DNA of 64,000 bases from Pseudomonas sp. GM50 (GCF_000282375.1 NZ_AKJK01000013.1:1-64000), one strand, 5' to 3'; numbered from the stretch's first letter, positions 9,001 to 18,135 are shown. Numbers and translations are program-made. Notes: generated from the sequence alone by a model not told the origin.

Positions 9001-10702
9001 GCTCATCCGAAGCCAGGACGTCGATAAGCGAGTAATAGTCATACTCCTTGCCGCGGAGCGTCGGCACGCTATTCCACAGTATCGATTCCTGACGCTTCCT
9101 TGCCACTTTTCGACCTTGCTCTACATAGCGTTTTCCAAAGAACTTCTGCGCGACTGTTTTCGCCATCGACATTCGTTGGGGCGGTTCTTCCTTGAGCAGG
9201 GTGATCGAATCGTTGAGCGCGCCGGTGTGTTTATCCAGTGCCGTTAGCGCCAGCGCAATCTCGGACTGCGTGTAATCCTCACGATGTTTTTGCAGGATGA
9301 CCCCTTGGGTCACGGCCCAGTCGAGCGTCGGCAGCAGCCGCGCCAGGCTGATCTCATTCAGTTGTTCCCTGGTCGCGGCTTCAGCCCGTTGGAGGGGCAA
9401 GTTGACCAGTTTCTGAAAAGTCATCCTGCGCAAGGCCTTGGGATCGGTCGCATTGATCAGGTTCACGCCGTTGACGAAGTTCACCCAGACGACGGAACTC
9501 CTGTACGCAAGGTCGGGCGGAATATCGTTGACGCCGAACTCAGTGGGAAACTGACCCAGAAACAACCTTGCAATAACAACCGCTTCTTTTTCCGACGATG
9601 CCCGCTTTGAGCGGAGATGGGTTTCGAATTCGTGCCAGATAGCCTGATAACTCTTTCCCCAGTGTGAACGAGACTGCCAGTCGAAACCGGCGATCCCGTC
9701 GGGATTCTCGCTGGTCGGCGTTTTCAGCCACATTTGCAGTGCATTGGCGACTACTTTGGTGCGGATCTGCGGCGAGGTCTCTTCGCCGGTTTCCCCCCCG
9801 TACCAATCCATCACCGACAGTAAGATCGTTGCAAGCTTCTTGGCTTCCGGGCCCTGCAGGATTTTTTGCAGATAAACAGTTGGCGTTGCCCGCACCTGTT
9901 CAATAGTGGCAGAGGGAAGAACGTCTTGGGCGAGGTAGGTCAGAAGGGAAGTGTTGGTCTGCGGCAGAAATTTAATGGCGGCGTCGACTATTTCCCTGGC
10001 AATAAGCTGTGCTTGCAATTTCTGCCTGTCGACCTGGGAAGGGGCCGAGGAGGCGGGCAGGACGGTTCGTATCACCGCGCGATCTTTTTCGGTGGGACGG
10101 CGCCTCAGGTCGAGAATGTTGAAGTCATCCTCCAGACCCAAACGATAGCTGGCGATCCTTTCTTCAACAGTATCGGTGGCGGCTTTATGGGCGGCAGTGT
10201 CTGCCGGATCCCACGGTGCGATACCGTAAAATGTGGCGATGCCGGGCAGACTGACAAGGCGGTCATAGCGAATTTCTCCACCCATCAATGTGGCGGACTT
10301 TTCGATCCGGGTTGTCAGCACTTGCAAGCTTGCATGCCCGCGTATCGGCAAGATGACCTTTTTTTCGCTGCCGCGATTCGATGTCTCGTAGACGTAGGCC
10401 CCGTCTCTGAGGGTGACCATCAGATAATAGGGGGAAACTTTGTGCTTTTTGCACAACACCAGGTAGTCGGTCGTTTTCAGTAACTGTTGCAAGGCCTCCT
10501 GGCCCGTTTCGTTTTCCTGGTCCAGGGGGGAGAACGTGCGGGGCTTGAGCAGGGTTTGCCTGAATTGGGAAATCGAACCGATTTCGGCACGCATGAAGGA
10601 CAGCAACAGTTCATAGTCCTCCAATTGGCTTTGATACACCTGCGTTGCGGACGGGGATGCGTCTTGGATGTCTGCTGATGCAGAGCTAAAAAGCGTTGGC
10701 AT
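6062..10702 (-). CDS. Giant dermonecrotic-toxin-like protein with C-terminal deaminase toxin domain
   Basis: A protein of about 1546 residues. The long N-terminal and central part resembles the dermonecrotic-toxin / DUF6543-type proteins of Pseudomonas (recognised by overall character, not by a search). A hydrophobic stretch around residues 870-940 could be membrane-active. The last ~150 residues look like a polymorphic-toxin deaminase: a PRNIAFAEI strand, a DTE zinc/catalytic motif (D1491, E1493) and PCDSC (C1522, C1525) followed by VVMKQFG. This arrangement fits the cytidine-deaminase fold of the BURPS668_1122-like toxin group, where D replaces the usual His. The ATG at 10702 has GAGAAAG 6 bases upstream; an earlier in-frame ATG at 10717 has no such site. 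No signal peptide and no immunity gene are visible next to it. Confidence 0.8.
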   Translation of the reverse strand: MPTLFSSASADIQDASPSATQVYQSQLEDYELLLSFMRAEIGSISQFRQTLLKPRTFSPLDQENETGQEALQQLLKTTDYLVLCKKHKVSPYYLMVTLRDGAYVYETSNRGSEKKVILPIRGHASLQVLTTRIEKSATLMGGEIRYDRLVSLPGIATFYGIAPWDPADTAAHKAATDTVEERIASYRLGLEDDFNILDLRRRPTEKDRAVIRTVLPASSAPSQVDRQKLQAQLIAREIVDAAIKFLPQTNTSLLTYLAQDVLPSATIEQVRATPTVYLQKILQGPEAKKLATILLSVMDWYGGETGEETSPQIRTKVVANALQMWLKTPTSENPDGIAGFDWQSRSHWGKSYQAIWHEFETHLRSKRASSEKEAVVIARLFLGQFPTEFGVNDIPPDLAYRSSVVWVNFVNGVNLINATDPKALRRMTFQKLVNLPLQRAEAATREQLNEISLARLLPTLDWAVTQGVILQKHREDYTQSEIALALTALDKHTGALNDSITLLKEEPPQRMSMAKTVAQKFFGKRYVEQGRKVARKRQESILWNSVPTLRGKEYDYYSLIDVLASDELDNQTRWYYTLSDGSRSTCFFSINSDRHITATFDDLFSTSGIPIARGALPDVKTEFHKSFQSHQEQQTTAYKTLISSQLASLAFSDRQAIESGELKIYSLRKETSRVEAQNETSEMILPLRARNGLILQTTCVTETRTYELLPRAGVIRRIENLAPKKFGAAEKTEQWRTAKSTVSVSVLRHKELPFDWDAHATGSTPKKGAVCQAIIEQLGNAFTAPPDTVATSNNVPLTLFSPRCMEISDFIATHLLFIDPKKLYTTAYGQTAFEKEKADKDKTLEIIKIFVPFWKSIEDLASGDKTRLINGAFGLFTDLASFALPVGKFASGSAKLISNAGRLTLRARLPEFASLTKELLILTLQALNPIDGIGQLLKALGTRGLKSGRFGIAQVKELAGKAGHYDFARSLPQISDGGRWRPLVSGDQLATIRGIDDVPVRNITATGKANYRLIDPVSSKPYGPSLTTHSGGLSLGRSRYSTLENNNRHVIVELAENSRVREVLEVNGSTTLFINEQPYRLKNGSLRRAELTEDTYKAIPCRVPRAPDPQLCKTSYVVRDPAPAPDIGSVDDVKGWAPWFGDTLYTPATGRAAMRIDTMLMPSTLTATMEFQKGIYGRVTVSVPAAGHELVDTVRTGATIVEAMDGSKHYIFMRLDAGNFYVAERAKGQNVFDTLTFKKADTLPEELKSELMVVYIGSLNANNMVRIHGQASVERALKAMDDIAISIGSHANPPDTLKLLKVDTSPGEAALFDHSTRMIVRSSTDGAATWSLSKAAPDSVRETTAEIFNNLFGRTVITVGPSTQAGPKALKIDKTMMELQHLISTNTGRPLHSPRNIAFAEIKTKAGVREVYVSVSGQQGDTDFLPLFDKNRTTNEVKVGSTRYFNIDSGPRFPETALSVTPEGKLQAIPHTIDNIEKYTPKLTSRPTSLDTESKLIGVIRGKYPDPKDLDSITIATTMAPCDSCSVVMKQFGYDGNPSALDVIWK

Positions 10703-10924
10703 GGTGTGCTTTCTCATTGTTCGTTGTTTCGGATGGTTTTCGTGCTGTTGCACGCCATCGATTACAACGATTCATACGAGAAGCCGTGCGGTACATATGT
10801 ATTGCGAAATCCTTGCTCAAGGATGACAGCAGGTTCGCACTTGTCGGGATCACGATCGCACCCTAGTCTAGCGATAGCGGTTTCAACCTGATGATGATCT
10901 GGTAGTGCGTACGTAAAGGACCTC

Positions 10925-13384
10925 ATGAAGCAGAAACGGACTCTCGGAACCCCTCGGTTGTTGGGCATCGTCTGGCCTTTTATCGCCGTCGTGTTATTTC
11001 AGGCAGTGTTGGGAAGCGTCAGTCTTTACGTTCTTTCGGCGGTACGCGGCTACGTCGGTGGTGAAAGCCTGTGGTCCAAGGGCCAGAAAGACGCCATCTA
11101 TTACCTCAATCTCTACGCCGACAGTCGCGACGAAACGATTTTTCTCAAATACCAGAATGCGATTGCGGTGCCTCAGGGTGGCCATGAATTGCGTCTGGCG
11201 CTGGATCATCAGCCTCCGAATATCGAGGCGGCGCGGATCGCGATCCTCAAGGGCGGCAACCACCCGGACGACGTCTCCAGCCTGATTTGGCTGTACCTCA
11301 ATTTCCGCCACTTCAGTTACCTTGAAAAAGCCATCGACCTCTGGACGGTCGGTGACGCGTACCTGGTGCGACTCGATGACGTCGCGCGGGAGATGCATCA
11401 GCGCATTGCCGATAGCCAGGTCACCGATGCCGACGTCAAACGCTGGAAAGACCAGATTTTTGCCATCAACGATGGCGTGACACCTGCCGCCAAAGCGTTC
11501 AGCGACGCTTTGGGCGAAGGCTCGCGGGTGATTCTCCGGCTGCTGTTGGTGACGAACCTCGCCACCGCGCTGGGTTTGATTGTGTTGGCCCTGCTGCGCA
11601 CTCATAAACTGCTCAAGCAGCGCCATGCCTTCGCCGCTGCCTTGCAGTTGGAGAAAGACCGGGCACAGATCACTCTGCAATCGATTGGCGATGGGGTGAT
11701 CACCACGGATGTCGAGGGTGCGATTGCCTATATGAATCCGGCCGCCGAGTCCTTGACTCACTGGAAAGCCGAACAGGCGGCGGGGTTGCCATTGGCGGCG
11801 CTGTTCAATCTGCTGGACGAGAACGCTCAGGCCGACGGTTTTACCTTGATCGAGCACATTTTGAGCGGTCAGCTCAGCGGTGGCAGCGAGCATTCCAAAC
11901 TGATCCAGCGTCTTGATGGCAGCACGGTGTCGGTCACTCTGGTCGGTGCGCCGATCCGTAATACGGGCAAGGTCAGTGGCACCGTGCTGGTGCTGCATGA
12001 CATGACCCAGGAGCGACAGTACATCGCCAATCTGTCGTGGCAGGCGACCCATGACGCCCTGACCGGGCTGGCCAACCGCCGCGAATTCGAATATCGCCTC
12101 GAACAGGCCCTGCATAACCTGACGCGCCAGGCGGGGCGTCACGCCTTGATGTTTCTCGACCTGGATCAATTCAAACTGGTCAACGACACCTGCGGTCATG
12201 CAGCGGGCGACGAGCTGTTGCGGCATATCTGTGCGTTGTTGCAATCAGGTTTGCGTGAAGGCGACACCCTGGCCCGATTGGGTGGCGACGAGTTCGGCAT
12301 ACTGTTGGAAAACTGCGCGCCGGAAGCGGCCGAAAAAATCGCCGAGGGCCTGCGCCAGACCGTGCAGAACCTGCATTTTGTCTGGAAGGGCCGGCCGTTC
12401 GTGACCACCGTGAGTATCGGTCTGGTGCATGTGGCCCAGAGTCCGGCCACCCTCGAAGCTTCGCTACGGGCCGCTGACATGGCTTGTTATATGGCCAAGG
12501 AAAAGGGCCGCAACCGGGTTCAGGTCTATCACGTCGACGACTCGGAGCTGTCCCTGCGTTTTGGGGAGATGGCCTGGGTGCAGCGCCTGCACGTAGCATT
12601 GGAAGAAAACCGCTTCTGTCTGTATGCCCAGGAAATCGCGCCCCTTGGCACTGACGAGCAGGGCCGCGGGCATATCGAAATCCTGCTGCGCCTGCATGAC
12701 GAAGCGGGGCGCATGATTCTGCCGGACAGTTTCATTCCGGCTGCCGAGCGTTACGGTTTGATGACGTCGATTGACCGTTGGGTGGTGGAAAATGTTTTCA
12801 AGGTCATTGCCCAATGCATCGCTGAAGAGCGCGCAGGGCCGTTGGCCATGTGTGCGATAAATCTGTCAGGTATTACTATCGGAGATGAGGCGTTTCTGGA
12901 CTTCCTTCGTGAACAGTTTGTTGCATATTCAATTCCACCTGAAATGATTTGTTTTGAAATTACAGAAACCAGTGCGATTGCAAATCTGGGCAGTGCGATT
13001 AGATTTATCAATGAACTCAAAGGTTTAGGTTGTTATTTCTCGCTAGATGACTTTTGCGCTGGTATGTCCTCATTCGCTTACTTGAAACATTTACCTGTAG
13101 ACTTCCTGAAGATCGACGGGAGTTTCGTAAAGGATATGCTGGACGACCCGATTAACCGCGCCATGGTCGAAGTGATCAATCACATCGGTCATGTCATGGG
13201 TAAGCGCACGATTGCCGAGTTCGTTGAAACACCTCAGATCGAGCAGGCATTGCTGGAGATCGGGGTGGATTACGCTCAAGGGTATGTGATTGAACGCCCG
13301 CATCTGTTTACCTGGGATAGTTTGCAAAGTCGTCCTGCCCGGCCCCGACCTTTGTTGTTCAAGGCGCCCGGCACGTTCCGTTGA
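10925..13384 (+). CDS. Membrane GGDEF-EAL cyclic-di-GMP protein with PAS domain
   Basis: An 819-residue inner-membrane signalling protein. Transmembrane helices at about 14-36 and 199-222 enclose a periplasmic sensor region of unknown ligand. A PAS domain (about 245-360) is followed by a GGDEF domain with an intact GGDEF near residue 452 and an RxxD inhibitory site (REGD) five residues before it. The EAL domain (about 545-795) has EIL in place of EAL, but the metal and catalytic positions I can place (N in AINLS, E in FEITE, DD in LDDF, K in LKID, E in AEFVE) are present. Both activities look possible. Codon use drops to AT-rich between about 12850 and 13130. The TenA-like gene starts 43 bases downstream. 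Confidence 0.92.
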   Translation: MKQKRTLGTPRLLGIVWPFIAVVLFQAVLGSVSLYVLSAVRGYVGGESLWSKGQKDAIYYLNLYADSRDETIFLKYQNAIAVPQGGHELRLALDHQPPNIEAARIAILKGGNHPDDVSSLIWLYLNFRHFSYLEKAIDLWTVGDAYLVRLDDVAREMHQRIADSQVTDADVKRWKDQIFAINDGVTPAAKAFSDALGEGSRVILRLLLVTNLATALGLIVLALLRTHKLLKQRHAFAAALQLEKDRAQITLQSIGDGVITTDVEGAIAYMNPAAESLTHWKAEQAAGLPLAALFNLLDENAQADGFTLIEHILSGQLSGGSEHSKLIQRLDGSTVSVTLVGAPIRNTGKVSGTVLVLHDMTQERQYIANLSWQATHDALTGLANRREFEYRLEQALHNLTRQAGRHALMFLDLDQFKLVNDTCGHAAGDELLRHICALLQSGLREGDTLARLGGDEFGILLENCAPEAAEKIAEGLRQTVQNLHFVWKGRPFVTTVSIGLVHVAQSPATLEASLRAADMACYMAKEKGRNRVQVYHVDDSELSLRFGEMAWVQRLHVALEENRFCLYAQEIAPLGTDEQGRGHIEILLRLHDEAGRMILPDSFIPAAERYGLMTSIDRWVVENVFKVIAQCIAEERAGPLAMCAINLSGITIGDEAFLDFLREQFVAYSIPPEMICFEITETSAIANLGSAIRFINELKGLGCYFSLDDFCAGMSSFAYLKHLPVDFLKIDGSFVKDMLDDPINRAMVEVINHIGHVMGKRTIAEFVETPQIEQALLEIGVDYAQGYVIERPHLFTWDSLQSRPARPRPLLFKAPGTFR

Positions 13385-13427
13385 AACTTTTGTTGATCTG
13401 AAAATCACAATCAAAAGGAGCGCGACA

Positions 13428-14222
13428 GTGATCGACACATTCAACAGAACCGGACCACTCATGGAAGCTGCAAGTTATCCCGCCTGGGCTCAGCAACTGA
13501 TCCAGGATTGCAGCGAGAGCAAGCGCCGGGTTGTCGGACACGAACTGTATCAACGCATGCGAGATAACAAACTCAGTGCAAAAACCATGCGTCAGTACCT
13601 TATTGGTGGCTGGCCGGTGGTCGAACAGTTCGCTTTGTACATGGCACAGAACCTGACCAAGACCCGTTTTGCGCGCCACCCTGGCGAAGACATGGCGCGT
13701 CGCTGGCTGATGCGCAACATTCGCGTCGAATTGAACCATGCCGATTACTGGGTGCATTGGAGCCGTGCTCACGGTATCAGCCTGGAAGATCTGCAAGCCC
13801 AACAGGTGGCCCCTGAGCTTCATGCCTTGAGCCACTGGTGCTGGCACACCAGTTCGTCGGACTCGCTGATCGTGGCCATCGCCGCCACCAACTACGCCAT
13901 CGAGGGTGCGACCGGAGAGTGGTCGGCGCTGGTCTGTTCCAGTGGCGTCTACGCGGCAGCGTTCCCCGAGGAAGATCGCAAGCGGGCCATGAAGTGGTTG
14001 AAGATGCACGCCCAGTATGACGATGCCCATCCATGGGAAGCGCTGGAAATCATCTGCACCTTGGCGGGCATGAACCCGAGCAAGGCACTGCAAGTGGAAC
14101 TGCGCCAGGCTGTCTGCAAAAGTTACGACTACATGTATCTGTTCCTGGAACGTTGCATGCAGTTGGAACTGGCAGTGAAACCCCCGGTAGCCCGTGAGCG
14201 GATGGCGTTGGCCGAAAGCTGA
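13428..14222 (+). CDS. TenA/PqqC-like heme-oxygenase-fold protein
   Basis: A 264-residue all-helical protein of the TenA/PqqC superfamily, often annotated as a TenA family regulator or iron-containing redox enzyme. Supporting segments are the RNIRVELNHADYWVHW helix and the TNYAIEGATGEWS helix with acidic/His residues placed like metal or substrate ligands. Its reaction is not known; it is not clearly a thiaminase. The GTG at 13428 is chosen because AAGGAG lies 7 bases upstream; an in-frame ATG at 13461 lacks a comparable site. It starts 43 bases after the GGDEF-EAL gene, so cotranscription is likely. Confidence 0.82.
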   Translation: MIDTFNRTGPLMEAASYPAWAQQLIQDCSESKRRVVGHELYQRMRDNKLSAKTMRQYLIGGWPVVEQFALYMAQNLTKTRFARHPGEDMARRWLMRNIRVELNHADYWVHWSRAHGISLEDLQAQQVAPELHALSHWCWHTSSSDSLIVAIAATNYAIEGATGEWSALVCSSGVYAAAFPEEDRKRAMKWLKMHAQYDDAHPWEALEIICTLAGMNPSKALQVELRQAVCKSYDYMYLFLERCMQLELAVKPPVARERMALAES

Positions 14223-14243
14223 TCCACTGAGCAATACAAACCA

Positions 14244-14403
14244 AATGTGGGAGCGAACCTGTGGCGAGGGGGCTCGCCCCCGTTTGAGTGCGTAGCACTC
14301 ACAAGATCTTTGGTACATCAGAGATTTGGGGGCTGCTTTGCAGCCCAACGGGGCGGTGCGGCGTTCCGACGAGCCCCCTCGCCACGGGCCCGCTCCCACA
14401 TTG
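14244..14403. repeat. REP/BIME-type inverted repeat pair
   Basis: AATGTGGGAGCGAACCTGTG with GGCGAGGGGGC on the left is mirrored by GCCCCCTCGCCAC and CGCTCCCACATT on the right. Smaller internal palindromes (GTGCGTAGCAC and GCTGCTTTGCAGC) lie between. It sits between convergent genes. Confidence 0.85.
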
Positions 14404-14425
14404 GTTATGCAGCGGTGCTGAAATA

Positions 14426-15352
14426 TCAGCCCGCCATCGCCAGCCGGTTACGCCCCTCGCGCTTGGCCACATACAACGCACTGTCGGCCCGTCGCAACAG
14501 ACTCTCGGCAGATTCGCCGGGCAGCAGCGTCGAGCAACCGATGCTGACCGTCAGCTCGATCATCTTGCCCTCGGCTTCATAGTCCTGAGCCTGCGCCGCA
14601 AACCGCAGTCGCTCACCGATCATGGCTGCAGCTTCCCGACTGGTGTTGGACAGCAGAATCAGGAATTCTTCGCCACCAAACCGGAACACCATATCGACAT
14701 TGCGCAACTGGTTTTTGATCGAGGCTGCGACGGCCTTCAGCACTTCATCGCCGGCGCTGTGCCCGTAGGTGTCGTTGATCTGTTTGAAGTGATCGATGTC
14801 CAGCATCAACAGCGACAGGGGTTGGGAGTGTCGCCGCGACATTTCGATTTCCCGTTCCAGCGTCTGATCCATAGCGATGCGGTTGCCGGTATCGGTCAGC
14901 GGATCACGCAATGCACTTTGAGTCGCCGCTCGGTAGAGCAGAGCGTTTCGCATGGGGAAGAGCAGGGTCGACAACAGTGACTCCAGGTTGCCCTGTTCCT
15001 GTTCACTGAAACGCTGATTGCGACGGAACACCAGCTCGCCCAATTGCTCGCCTTCATGGCTGAGGATGTAGCTGATTGAATGATGACCCCGCGCGCCGAA
15101 TTGCAGGCGCAAGTCGCTGGGCTGATGTTCGTAACTCAAGGCATCCAGCGGCACAAGGCGCTGAATTTCACGGAAGAAAAGTCCGAGAATGCGTTGCGGC
15201 TCAAGACTGGTTTGCAGTTGCAGGCCCAGCGCTTGGCGCAACTGCGCAAGACTGACGGGCCGCTCCAGGAGGGGAGGCTGCTGACCAAAGCCCAGGCGTT
15301 GCAATTTGGCACTGTCGAAGTCAATTGCGTTGGTCTGGGAAGGTGATTTCAT
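14426..15352 (-). CDS. Diguanylate cyclase with GAF-like N-terminal region
   Basis: A 308-residue soluble protein. The N-terminal ~135 residues look like a GAF-type sensor (ligand unknown), and the C-terminal GGDEF domain (about 145-305) has an intact GGEEF active site preceded by an RNVD I-site with the canonical 5-residue spacing. It should make c-di-GMP from two GTP and be product-inhibited. No transmembrane helix or signal peptide is seen. It is convergent with the TenA-like gene and lies within 2 kb of a GGDEF-EAL protein, so two c-di-GMP enzymes share this region. Confidence 0.92.
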   Translation of the reverse strand: MKSPSQTNAIDFDSAKLQRLGFGQQPPLLERPVSLAQLRQALGLQLQTSLEPQRILGLFFREIQRLVPLDALSYEHQPSDLRLQFGARGHHSISYILSHEGEQLGELVFRRNQRFSEQEQGNLESLLSTLLFPMRNALLYRAATQSALRDPLTDTGNRIAMDQTLEREIEMSRRHSQPLSLLMLDIDHFKQINDTYGHSAGDEVLKAVAASIKNQLRNVDMVFRFGGEEFLILLSNTSREAAAMIGERLRFAAQAQDYEAEGKMIELTVSIGCSTLLPGESAESLLRRADSALYVAKREGRNRLAMAG

Positions 15353-15726
15353 ATGGCGTGAGCCCCTGAGCAGTAAGGCTGTCTTACAGGCTGGGTGAGA
15401 GCGGCTTTGGGCTGCGCGTCATACTGGTCCATCAGTCCCGTAGGACATTTGGCACGAGTTTAGTCCGCTTTACCGAAGATTAGTAACCTATCGGCTCAAG
15501 CTCCGCCTCGTCTGCTTTCACACGGCGTGTCTGAGCAAAATTAGAGCGAAAGTCGTGCCATTCGGTTCAGTCGAATAAAAAGCTTTAAAAATCAAAATAC
15601 TGGAAGGTCATGCGAGAGGAATCGCGAAGGGCGGTGACATTTATTTGACTTGAAGCAGGGGTGGTTGCCACCGAGTTTGAGTGCCGCGGCGGGAAGCCGT
15701 CGCGGCAGAAAAGCGACGCACGGGCA
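15353..15726. other. Intergenic region upstream of the diguanylate cyclase
   Basis: This 374-base stretch has no convincing gene. The half next to the cyclase is the likely promoter region for that gene. An imperfect palindrome at about 15682-15707 (GCCGCG arms) lies just beyond the yciK stop and may end its transcript, but it lacks a T-run. Confidence 0.5.
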
Positions 15727-16467
15727 TTACTGAGCGTTAAATGCCTGACCATTGATGCCGGTACTGTCCGGACCCATCAGGTAAAGGTAGACCGGCATGA
15801 TCTCCTCGGGTGTCGGGTTGTTCAGCGGGTTTTCACCGGGGTAGGCCTGAGCGCGCATGCTGGTGCGAGTAGCTCCGGGGTTGATGCTGTTGGAACGCAC
15901 CGGTGCCACTGTGTCTACTTCGTCGGCCAGGGTTTGCATCAGGCCTTCGGTAGCGAACTTGGAAACGCCGTAAGCGCCCCAGTACGCACGACCCTTGCGA
16001 CCAACGCTGCTGGAGGTGAACACCACCGAGGCGTCCTGAGACAGCTTGAGCAGTGGCAGCAGGGTGCTGGTAAGCATGAACATGGCGTTGACGTTGACGT
16101 GCATGACGCGCATGAAGTTCTCGCCGGACAACTGCTCGATCGGTGTCCGGGGACCGATGATCGAGGCGTTGTGCAGCAAGCCGTCGAGATGGCCGAACTC
16201 GGTCTCGATCATGGCTGCGAGTTCATCGTATTGATGAGGCAGTGCGGTTTCCAGATTGAACGGAATCACAGCGGGTTGTGGATGCCCGGCGGCTTCGATT
16301 TCGTCGTAGACCTGAGTCAGGTTGGCTTCGGTCTTGCCCAGCAACAGCACGGTGGCGCCGTGGGCGGCGTAGGTTTTTGCAGCGGCAGCGCCGATACCAC
16401 GGCCAGCGCCGGTGACCAGGATGACCCGATCCTTGAGCAATTCAGGGCGGGCGGAATAATCAAACAT
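15727..16467 (-). CDS. yciK: YciK family SDR oxidoreductase
   Basis: A short-chain dehydrogenase of about 246 residues. The Rossmann motif TGAGRGIG lies near residue 18, HNAS in the middle, and the catalytic YGVSK follows a Ser-rich strand. Its physiological substrate is unknown. The ATG at 16467 is chosen because TGAGG lies just upstream; an in-frame ATG four codons earlier overlaps that ribosome site. It stands downstream of mupP on the same strand, separated by a REP cluster, as in other Pseudomonas. Confidence 0.88.
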   Translation of the reverse strand: MFDYSARPELLKDRVILVTGAGRGIGAAAAKTYAAHGATVLLLGKTEANLTQVYDEIEAAGHPQPAVIPFNLETALPHQYDELAAMIETEFGHLDGLLHNASIIGPRTPIEQLSGENFMRVMHVNVNAMFMLTSTLLPLLKLSQDASVVFTSSSVGRKGRAYWGAYGVSKFATEGLMQTLADEVDTVAPVRSNSINPGATRTSMRAQAYPGENPLNNPTPEEIMPVYLYLMGPDSTGINGQAFNAQ

Positions 16468-16507
16468 AAAAAACCTCACAACAATTCAACAGGCAGGCAT
16501 CGTATCT

Positions 16508-16668
16508 GTGGCGAGGGAGCTTATTGTGGCGAGGGGGCTTGCCCCCGTTCGGCTGCGAAGCAGTCGTAAAACCTGAGAACACGGTCTGACTGAAGCTACC
16601 AAATGGAGGGCCGCTTCGCGACCTAACGGGGCGATGCGGCGTTCCGACGAGCCCCCTCGCCACAAAAT
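16508..16668. repeat. REP/BIME-type inverted repeat pair between mupP and yciK
   Basis: GTGGCGAGGGGGCTTGCCCC on the left is mirrored by GAGCCCCCTCGCCAC on the right, with GGCTGCGAAGCAG-type internal palindromes. It lies between two same-strand genes and may affect mRNA stability there. Confidence 0.82.
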
Positions 16669-16689
16669 GCTTCCTGCCGCCCAATTAGA

Positions 16690-17361
16690 TCAGCAACTGC
16701 ACAAAGCGTTATCCAGCACCTTGAGCAACGCCAGCGGATGATCGATCACCACGTCCGCGCCCCAGTGCTTGGGGTTATCGTCCGGGTGAATATAACCGTA
16801 GGTCACCGCGCAGGTTTTGGTGCCAGCATCGCGGCCGGATTCGATGTCCCGCAGATCATCGCCCACAAACAGCACGCTGGCCGGGTCCAGGTCGAGCATC
16901 TTGCACGCCAGGATCAGCGGCTCCGGGTCCGGTTTGCTGTTCTTCACATGGTCGGGGCAAATCAGTACTTTCGAACGTTCGGCCAGGCCCAGCTGTTGCA
17001 TGATCGGCTCGGCGAAACGCACCGGTTTGTTGGTGACCACGCCCCAGATCAGGTTGGCCTTTTCGATTTTCTCCAGTACCTCGGCCATGCCGTCGAACAG
17101 ATGGCTGTGGACCGCGCAACCCTTGAGGTAACGGTCGAGGAATTCCTGACGCAGGTCCTCGAACCCCGGCGATTCCGGGTCCATGGAAAAGTTCGCAGCG
17201 ACCATCGCCTTGGCGCCGCCGGAAATTTCATCGCGAATGTGTTGAGTGTTGATTGGCGGCAAACCACGATCAGCGCGCATCGCCTGGCAGATGGCGATGA
17301 AATCCGGCGCGGTGTCGAGCAGGGTGCCGTCCATGTCGAAAAGAACTGCTCTGATACGCAT
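16690..17361 (-). CDS. mupP: N-acetylmuramic acid 6-phosphate phosphatase MupP
   Basis: A 223-residue HAD-superfamily phosphatase. MupP dephosphorylates MurNAc-6-phosphate in the cell-wall recycling route of pseudomonads that bypasses de novo UDP-MurNAc synthesis and lowers fosfomycin sensitivity. The nucleophile motif [10 protein letters not shown] is at residues 8-17, motif II/III is in the centre, and the final acidic motif is [11 protein letters not shown]. Identity as MupP rather than a generic Gph phosphatase rests on the ubiG-mupP-yciK gene order known from P. putida and P. aeruginosa. It begins 4 bases after the ubiG stop. Confidence 0.88.
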   Translation of the reverse strand: MRIRAVLFDMDGTLLDTAPDFIAICQAMRADRGLPPINTQHIRDEISGGAKAMVAANFSMDPESPGFEDLRQEFLDRYLKGCAVHSHLFDGMAEVLEKIEKANLIWGVVTNKPVRFAEPIMQQLGLAERSKVLICPDHVKNSKPDPEPLILACKMLDLDPASVLFVGDDLRDIESGRDAGTKTCAVTYGYIHPDDNPKHWGADVVIDHPLALLKVLDNALCSC

Positions 17362-17365
17362 CGGC

Positions 17366-18064
17366 TTACTCCTCGCGCAGGGTCTGGATCATGTAGTTGA
17401 CGTCGACATCGGCGGCCAGCTTGTAGTGCTTGGTCAGCGGGTTATAGGTCAAACCGATGATGTCCTTGACGGTCAGGCCGGCCATGCGGCTCCAGGCGCC
17501 AAGCTCCGACGGGCGAATGAATTTCTTGAAGTCGTGGGTGCCGCGTGGCAGCAACTTCATGATGTATTCGGCGCCGACGATGGCGAACAGATACGCCTTC
17601 GGGTTGCGGTTGATGGTGGAGAAGAACACCTGGCCGCCCGGTTTGACCATTTTGAAGCAGGCGCGGATGACCGACGACGGATCCGGCACGTGTTCAAGCA
17701 TTTCCAGGCAAGTCACTACGTCGAACTGCTCGGGCATTTCTTCGGCCAGGGCTTCGGCGGTGATCTGCCGATACTCGACGCTCACGCCGGATTCCAGCTG
17801 ATGCAGCTGAGCGACGGCCAGCGGCGCTTCACCCATGTCGATGCCCGTCACGGTCGCGCCGCGCTGAGCCATGGCTTCGCTGAGGATGCCGCCGCCGCAA
17901 CCGACGTCGAGGACTTTCTTGCCGGCCAGATTGACGCGCTCGTCGATCCAGTTGACCCGCAGCGGGTTGATGTCGTGCAGCGGTTTGAACTCGCTTTCGC
18001 GATCCCACCAGCGATGGGCCAGGGCTTCGAATTTGGCGATTTCGGCGTAGTCGACGTTGCTCAT
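17366..18064 (-). CDS. ubiG: Ubiquinone biosynthesis O-methyltransferase UbiG
   Basis: A 232-residue SAM-dependent enzyme that carries out both O-methylations in ubiquinone synthesis. The SAM-binding motif is [13 protein letters not shown], and the following [10 protein letters not shown] and [11 protein letters not shown] segments are characteristic of UbiG. The cell location is the inner face of the cytoplasmic membrane. Start is an ATG at 18064. It is tightly followed by mupP and lies 71 bases downstream of the deaminase gene. Confidence 0.95.
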   Translation of the reverse strand: MSNVDYAEIAKFEALAHRWWDRESEFKPLHDINPLRVNWIDERVNLAGKKVLDVGCGGGILSEAMAQRGATVTGIDMGEAPLAVAQLHQLESGVSVEYRQITAEALAEEMPEQFDVVTCLEMLEHVPDPSSVIRACFKMVKPGGQVFFSTINRNPKAYLFAIVGAEYIMKLLPRGTHDFKKFIRPSELGAWSRMAGLTVKDIIGLTYNPLTKHYKLAADVDVNYMIQTLREE

Positions 18065-18135
18065 GGTGTCAGTCCTCTAAAACTTGAAAAATCCTGTTGC
18101 CCCGGTTTCGGTCCAGGGTGCTTACAATTCGGTGC

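Noticed and set aside
12660..12690. EIL in place of EAL taken as a dead phosphodiesterase
   Set aside because: The other metal and catalytic residues are present and the middle residue varies in active enzymes, so inactivity is not supported.
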